A DNA stretch of 8,514 nt, taken from assembly GCA_024636075.1 (NCBI GenBank), contig JAGXHS010000185.1:1-8514 (forward strand). The letters run 5' to 3'. The notes under the pieces are model-generated. The model searched no databases. It saw nothing but the letters and a program-made list of their open reading frames with translations, and was not told where the DNA came from. This stretch comes from Propionibacteriaceae bacterium (GTDB taxonomy: Bacteria; Actinomycetota; Actinomycetes; Propionibacteriales; Propionibacteriaceae). A program made the translations under genes and the position numbers. Positions 6,564 through 8,514 of the stretch are shown piece by piece. Within the stretch, counting starts at the first letter, position 1. Each line of letters begins with the position of its first letter.

Positions 6564-6875
6564 CTACTTGTTCTCGGGGACCTGCAGGTCGGAGTGGGCG
6601 ATCTCCTCGATCGAGACGTCCCGGAAGGTGAGCACCTTGGCCGACTTCACGAACCGCGCCGGGCGGTACATGTCCCACACCCAGGCGTCACCCATGGACA
6701 CCTCGTAGTAGACGTCGCCACCCTCGGTACGCACCTTGAGGTCCACCGCGTTGCACAGGTAGAAGCGGCGCTCGGTCTCAACGGCATAGTTGAAGATGCC
6801 GACAACATCCTTGTACTCGCGGTACAGGTCGAGCTCCAGCTTGCTCTCATACTGTTCAAGGTCATCGGCACTCAT
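6564..6875 (-). CDS. DUF2469 family protein, conserved actinobacterial protein of unknown function
   Basis: A 103-residue acidic cytoplasmic protein matching the DUF2469 family (counterpart of M. tuberculosis Rv2901c). Recognisable segments are MSADDLEQYESKLELDLYRE (1-20), YKDVVGIFNYAVETERRFYL (21-40), the NAVDLKVR stretch with YYEVSMGDAWVWDMYRP (56-72), and FVKSAKVLTFRDV. The family is strongly conserved in sequence and length across Actinomycetota, yet no activity is known to me. No signal peptide, membrane span or catalytic motif is evident. It lies 12 nt after the rnhB stop codon. Only a poor ribosome site is visible before the ATG (AGAG about 10 nt away, otherwise GTACCACC), so it may depend on ribosomes finishing rnhB. 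It could be a regulatory or binding partner of a neighbouring product, but that is a guess from position. Confidence 0.92.
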   Translation of the reverse strand: MSADDLEQYESKLELDLYREYKDVVGIFNYAVETERRFYLCNAVDLKVRTEGGDVYYEVSMGDAWVWDMYRPARFVKSAKVLTFRDVSIEEIAHSDLQVPENK

Positions 6876-6887
6876 GGTGGTACGACT

Positions 6888-7562
6888 CTATCGCTCCAGC
6901 TGCACGGGCGCTGAACCCTCCGCCGCACCAGGCACCACTCGCACCGTTCTCGCCACGTTGTCGTAGATCATTCGGTGCACCTCGCAGGGCCCCAGCTGGT
7001 CCAAGCGGGCTTGGTGTGCGGCCGTGCAATACCCCTTGTGCACATCGAAGCCGTACTCCGGATGGAGCTGGTGCAACTCCACCATCATCCGGTCCCGGGT
7101 CACCTTGGCGACCACCGAGGCCGCCGCGACGCACGCCGCGACCCGGTCGCCCTTCCAGACGGCGAGCCCGGGTACGTCCAGACCGTCAACCGCGAATCCA
7201 TCGGTGAGGACGAAAGCCGGTGTCGTGTCCAGCCGCCGCAGTGCCCTTCGCAGGGCCTGCAGGTTCGCCTGGTGCATGCCCAGTTTGTCGCACTCATGAT
7301 GTTCCACTGAGACCCATGCCACCGCCACCGCCTTCTGCAGGATCTCGGCGTGCAGCCGGTCCCGCATCCTCGCGGTGAGCAGCTTGGAGTCCCGCAATCC
7401 TTCGATGCGTCGGGCCGGGGTGTCGGCGAGGATCACCGCAGCGGCCACCAAAGGCCCAGCGCAGGCTCCGCGTCCCGCCTCGTCCGCACCGGCGACAGGC
7501 GCGAGGCCGGCCCTCCCCAGTGCGCGTTCATAGCCGTAGAGACCACGGCCGGGTCGAATCAT
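6888..7562 (-). CDS. rnhB: Ribonuclease HII
   Basis: A 224-residue cytoplasmic endonuclease that cuts the RNA strand of RNA-DNA hybrids and removes single ribonucleotides misincorporated into DNA. The family motifs are in order: GADEAGRG (25-32) with metal-binding D27 and E28, LRDSKLL (56-62), LTDGF (119-123) with D121, SVVAKVTRDRMM (149-160) with D157, and PEYGFDVHKGYCT (168-180). All four acidic residues of the two-metal active site are present, and the length is usual. Start ATG 7562 is preceded by GAGGGGAA about 4 nt away, and this site overlaps the lepB stop codon (TGA), so lepB and rnhB are 10 nt apart and probably coupled. The last 15 or so residues (PGAAEGSAPVQLER) are an unconserved tail. 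Confidence 0.96.
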   Translation of the reverse strand: MIRPGRGLYGYERALGRAGLAPVAGADEAGRGACAGPLVAAAVILADTPARRIEGLRDSKLLTARMRDRLHAEILQKAVAVAWVSVEHHECDKLGMHQANLQALRRALRRLDTTPAFVLTDGFAVDGLDVPGLAVWKGDRVAACVAAASVVAKVTRDRMMVELHQLHPEYGFDVHKGYCTAAHQARLDQLGPCEVHRMIYDNVARTVRVVPGAAEGSAPVQLER

Positions 7563-7572
7563 CGCGTTCCCC

Positions 7573-8364
7573 TCAGGAGCACCCGACGCCCTTCGGCGTG
7601 ATGGTCGCCTGGTCAGGGGCCGGGCTGCCGGGCGCGGGAACCGCGTCGAAGATGGAGGGATCCGCCAGCGTAGTCATGCGGCTCAGCGGTGCCGCTATCG
7701 CCACCGCCGGACCCACGACCGAGTCTGTCGGCACAAACGCGGTGGCTCCTTGTGGGCGACCGTCGGTCGTGATGTCGGCAAGGTGGCAGCGGGAATCACT
7801 CGACGAGTTGCGATGGTCTCCCATCACGAAGAGGTGGTTCCTGGGCACCACCACGGTGAACGGCACCGCTGCCGGTACGACCTGCCCGGTGCTGTCGCTG
7901 TACAGATATGAACGCTCATCCAGCGCCGCCCCATTGACACTCAACTCGCCGTTGTCGTTGCAGCAGGTGACGGTGTCGCCGGGCATTCCGATGACTCGCT
8001 TGATCAGGTGATTGCTGCTGGTGGAGGGCAGCACTCCGATGTACTCCAGTGCCTTGCCAAAGCCGGTGCGCTCGTCGAGCCCGTCGGGAAGCCAATGCTC
8101 CTCGTCGCGGAACACCACGATGTCGCCGCGTTCGTAGCTGGTCACCTTCGACACCACGACTCGGTCGTTCACCTGCAGGGTGTTCTCCATCGACCCCGAC
8201 GGGATGATGAACATCTGGCCGACGAAGGCGCGCAGCACAGCGGACAGCACCAGCGCACCCAACACGATGACGAGCACCTCGGTCAGCCAGGAGAACATGC
8301 GGCGCCCAAAACTGGGTGGTGGAGGCGCCGATTCTGCCCGCTCGTGCACTGATGCGTTGCTCAA
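7573..8364 (-). CDS. lepB: Type I signal peptidase (LepB)
   Basis: A 263-residue membrane-bound serine protease that removes signal peptides from exported proteins at the outer face of the membrane. A proline-rich N-terminus of about 22 residues precedes one membrane span (about 26-46). Catalytic Ser is S58 in IIPSGSMENTL and the general-base Lys is K122 in IKRVIGMPGD. Other family boxes are YERGDIVVF (77-85) and MGDHRNSSSDSR (181-192). A CC pair at 134-135 and C193 are present. The start is TTG at 8364, 9 nt after GGAAAGGA. An ATG overlapping that same site is out of frame, and the next in-frame ATG (residue 23, position 8298) lacks a ribosome site. The gene heads the cluster here. In related genomes rplS precedes it, but the contig ends first. 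The amidase encoded on the other strand is one plausible substrate. Confidence 0.96.
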   Translation of the reverse strand: MSNASVHERAESAPPPPSFGRRMFSWLTEVLVIVLGALVLSAVLRAFVGQMFIIPSGSMENTLQVNDRVVVSKVTSYERGDIVVFRDEEHWLPDGLDERTGFGKALEYIGVLPSTSSNHLIKRVIGMPGDTVTCCNDNGELSVNGAALDERSYLYSDSTGQVVPAAVPFTVVVPRNHLFVMGDHRNSSSDSRCHLADITTDGRPQGATAFVPTDSVVGPAVAIAAPLSRMTTLADPSIFDAVPAPGSPAPDQATITPKGVGCS

Positions 8365-8373
8365 CAGGGCGCA

Positions 8374-8381
8374 TCCTTTCC
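8374..8381 (-). promoter_or_regulatory. Ribosome binding site deciding the lepB TTG start
   Basis: GGAAAGGA on the minus strand lies 9 nt before TTG at 8364. Its last bases also form an ATG (8375-8373) in another frame that runs 150 or so codons without family similarity, so ribosomes must pass over it. The TTG frame gives the conserved signal peptidase, which is why TTG is chosen. Confidence 0.6.
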
Positions 8382-8429
8382 GGACTCGACGATCGCCTCA
8401 GATGGCGGATCACCGGGCGCTGGGACACC

Positions 8430-8435
8430 AGTGTA
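8430..8435 (-). promoter_or_regulatory. Possible -10 element upstream of lepB
   Basis: TACACT on the minus strand has the TAnnnT form of a -10 box and would start transcription near 8423, giving a leader of about 60 nt. I see no good -35 at the right distance. A GC-rich inverted repeat (CCCCC/GGGGG, 8457-8471) lies further upstream and might belong to the end of the preceding gene. Both are weak signals. Confidence 0.2.
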
Positions 8436-8486
8436 GATGTAGGGCGTCACGATCGACCCCCATCGCGGGGGCGGCCACACCCGGAT

Positions 8487-8514
8487 CTGTCTCTTATACA
8501 CATCTGACGCTGCC
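8487..8514. other. Illumina Nextera adapter, not genomic sequence
   Basis: Positions 8487-8505 read CTGTCTCTTATACACATCT, which is exactly the 19-bp Tn5 mosaic end used in Nextera/tagmentation libraries. The next nine bases, GACGCTGCC, continue exactly as the Read 1 side of that adapter. The contig therefore ends in read-through adapter, and the biological sequence stops at about 8486. The adapter also creates an artificial ORF end on the plus strand (8316-8507, ending SLIHI). Confidence 0.97.

Noticed and set aside
7916..8428. 170-codon minus-strand frame overlapping the start of lepB
   Set aside because: Its possible ATG sits within the lepB ribosome site, but the translation is Arg-rich with no family features, while the TTG frame encodes all signal peptidase boxes.
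8457..8471. CCCCC/GGGGG inverted repeat upstream of lepB as a terminator of the preceding gene
   Set aside because: Only five pairs, no T-run, and the preceding gene is not in the window; not strong enough to call.
1..8486. CRISPR array, tRNA, rRNA, integrase or attachment site
   Set aside because: No repeat-spacer pattern, cloverleaf-like sequence or recombinase motif was seen on reading through; the region is compatible with a stable core-genome locus.
8487..8505. Tn5-type mosaic end as the edge of a real transposon
   Set aside because: The mosaic end is an engineered hybrid of the natural Tn5 ends, and the adjoining bases continue exactly as the sequencing adapter.

Overview
This is a GC-rich stretch of an actinobacterial chromosome, reaching me as the end of an assembly contig. 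Two things point to Actinomycetota: a DUF2469 gene, from a family essentially confined to that phylum, sitting beside rnhB, and the gene order lepB-rnhB-DUF2469-yraN-yifB-dprA. From memory, Mycobacterium tuberculosis has the same order (Rv2903c to Rv2896c) apart from two formate dehydrogenase genes between DUF2469 and yraN. I cannot fix the family from sequence alone; a propionibacterial or related lineage would fit.

Layout. Positions 1-223 are non-coding and hold an 11-bp-phased run of four YTCASC direct repeats that looks like a response-regulator site, plus a weak candidate promoter. Positions 224-2689 (+) encode a secreted 821-residue peptidoglycan amidase (PGRP/Amidase_2 domain, three LGFP repeats, five 50-residue FG-GAP/VCBS-type repeats). 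A hairpin at 2705-2735 separates it from a convergent minus-strand gene cluster. In its direction of transcription that cluster reads: lepB (signal peptidase I, 8364-7573), rnhB (RNase HII, 7562-6888), a DUF2469 gene (6875-6564), yraN (UPF0102 nuclease-like, 6472-6074), yifB/comM (AAA+ ATPase, 6077-4545), dprA (ssDNA-binding RecA loader, 4545-3361) and a two-span membrane protein of unknown function (3339-2713). Spacings are 10, 12, 91, -4, -1 and 21 nt, so this is probably one operon, or two units divided at the 91-nt gap.

Function. The cluster mixes protein export (lepB), removal of RNA from DNA (rnhB) and DNA-uptake or recombination-associated proteins (yraN, yifB, dprA). Such conserved juxtaposition does not by itself show a shared pathway. 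The amidase on the other strand is a separate transcription unit involved in cell-wall turnover; as a secreted protein it needs a signal peptidase, but that is no evidence of a specific link to lepB.

The last 28 bases (8487-8514) are Illumina Nextera adapter and not genomic DNA. I found no mobile element, CRISPR array, tRNA or rRNA and no evidence of a new defence or metabolic system. The items most worth a second look are the phased repeat array, the exactly 50-residue periodic repeat domain, the uncharacterised membrane protein and the DUF2469 gene. No gene-free stretch exceeds 300 bases.
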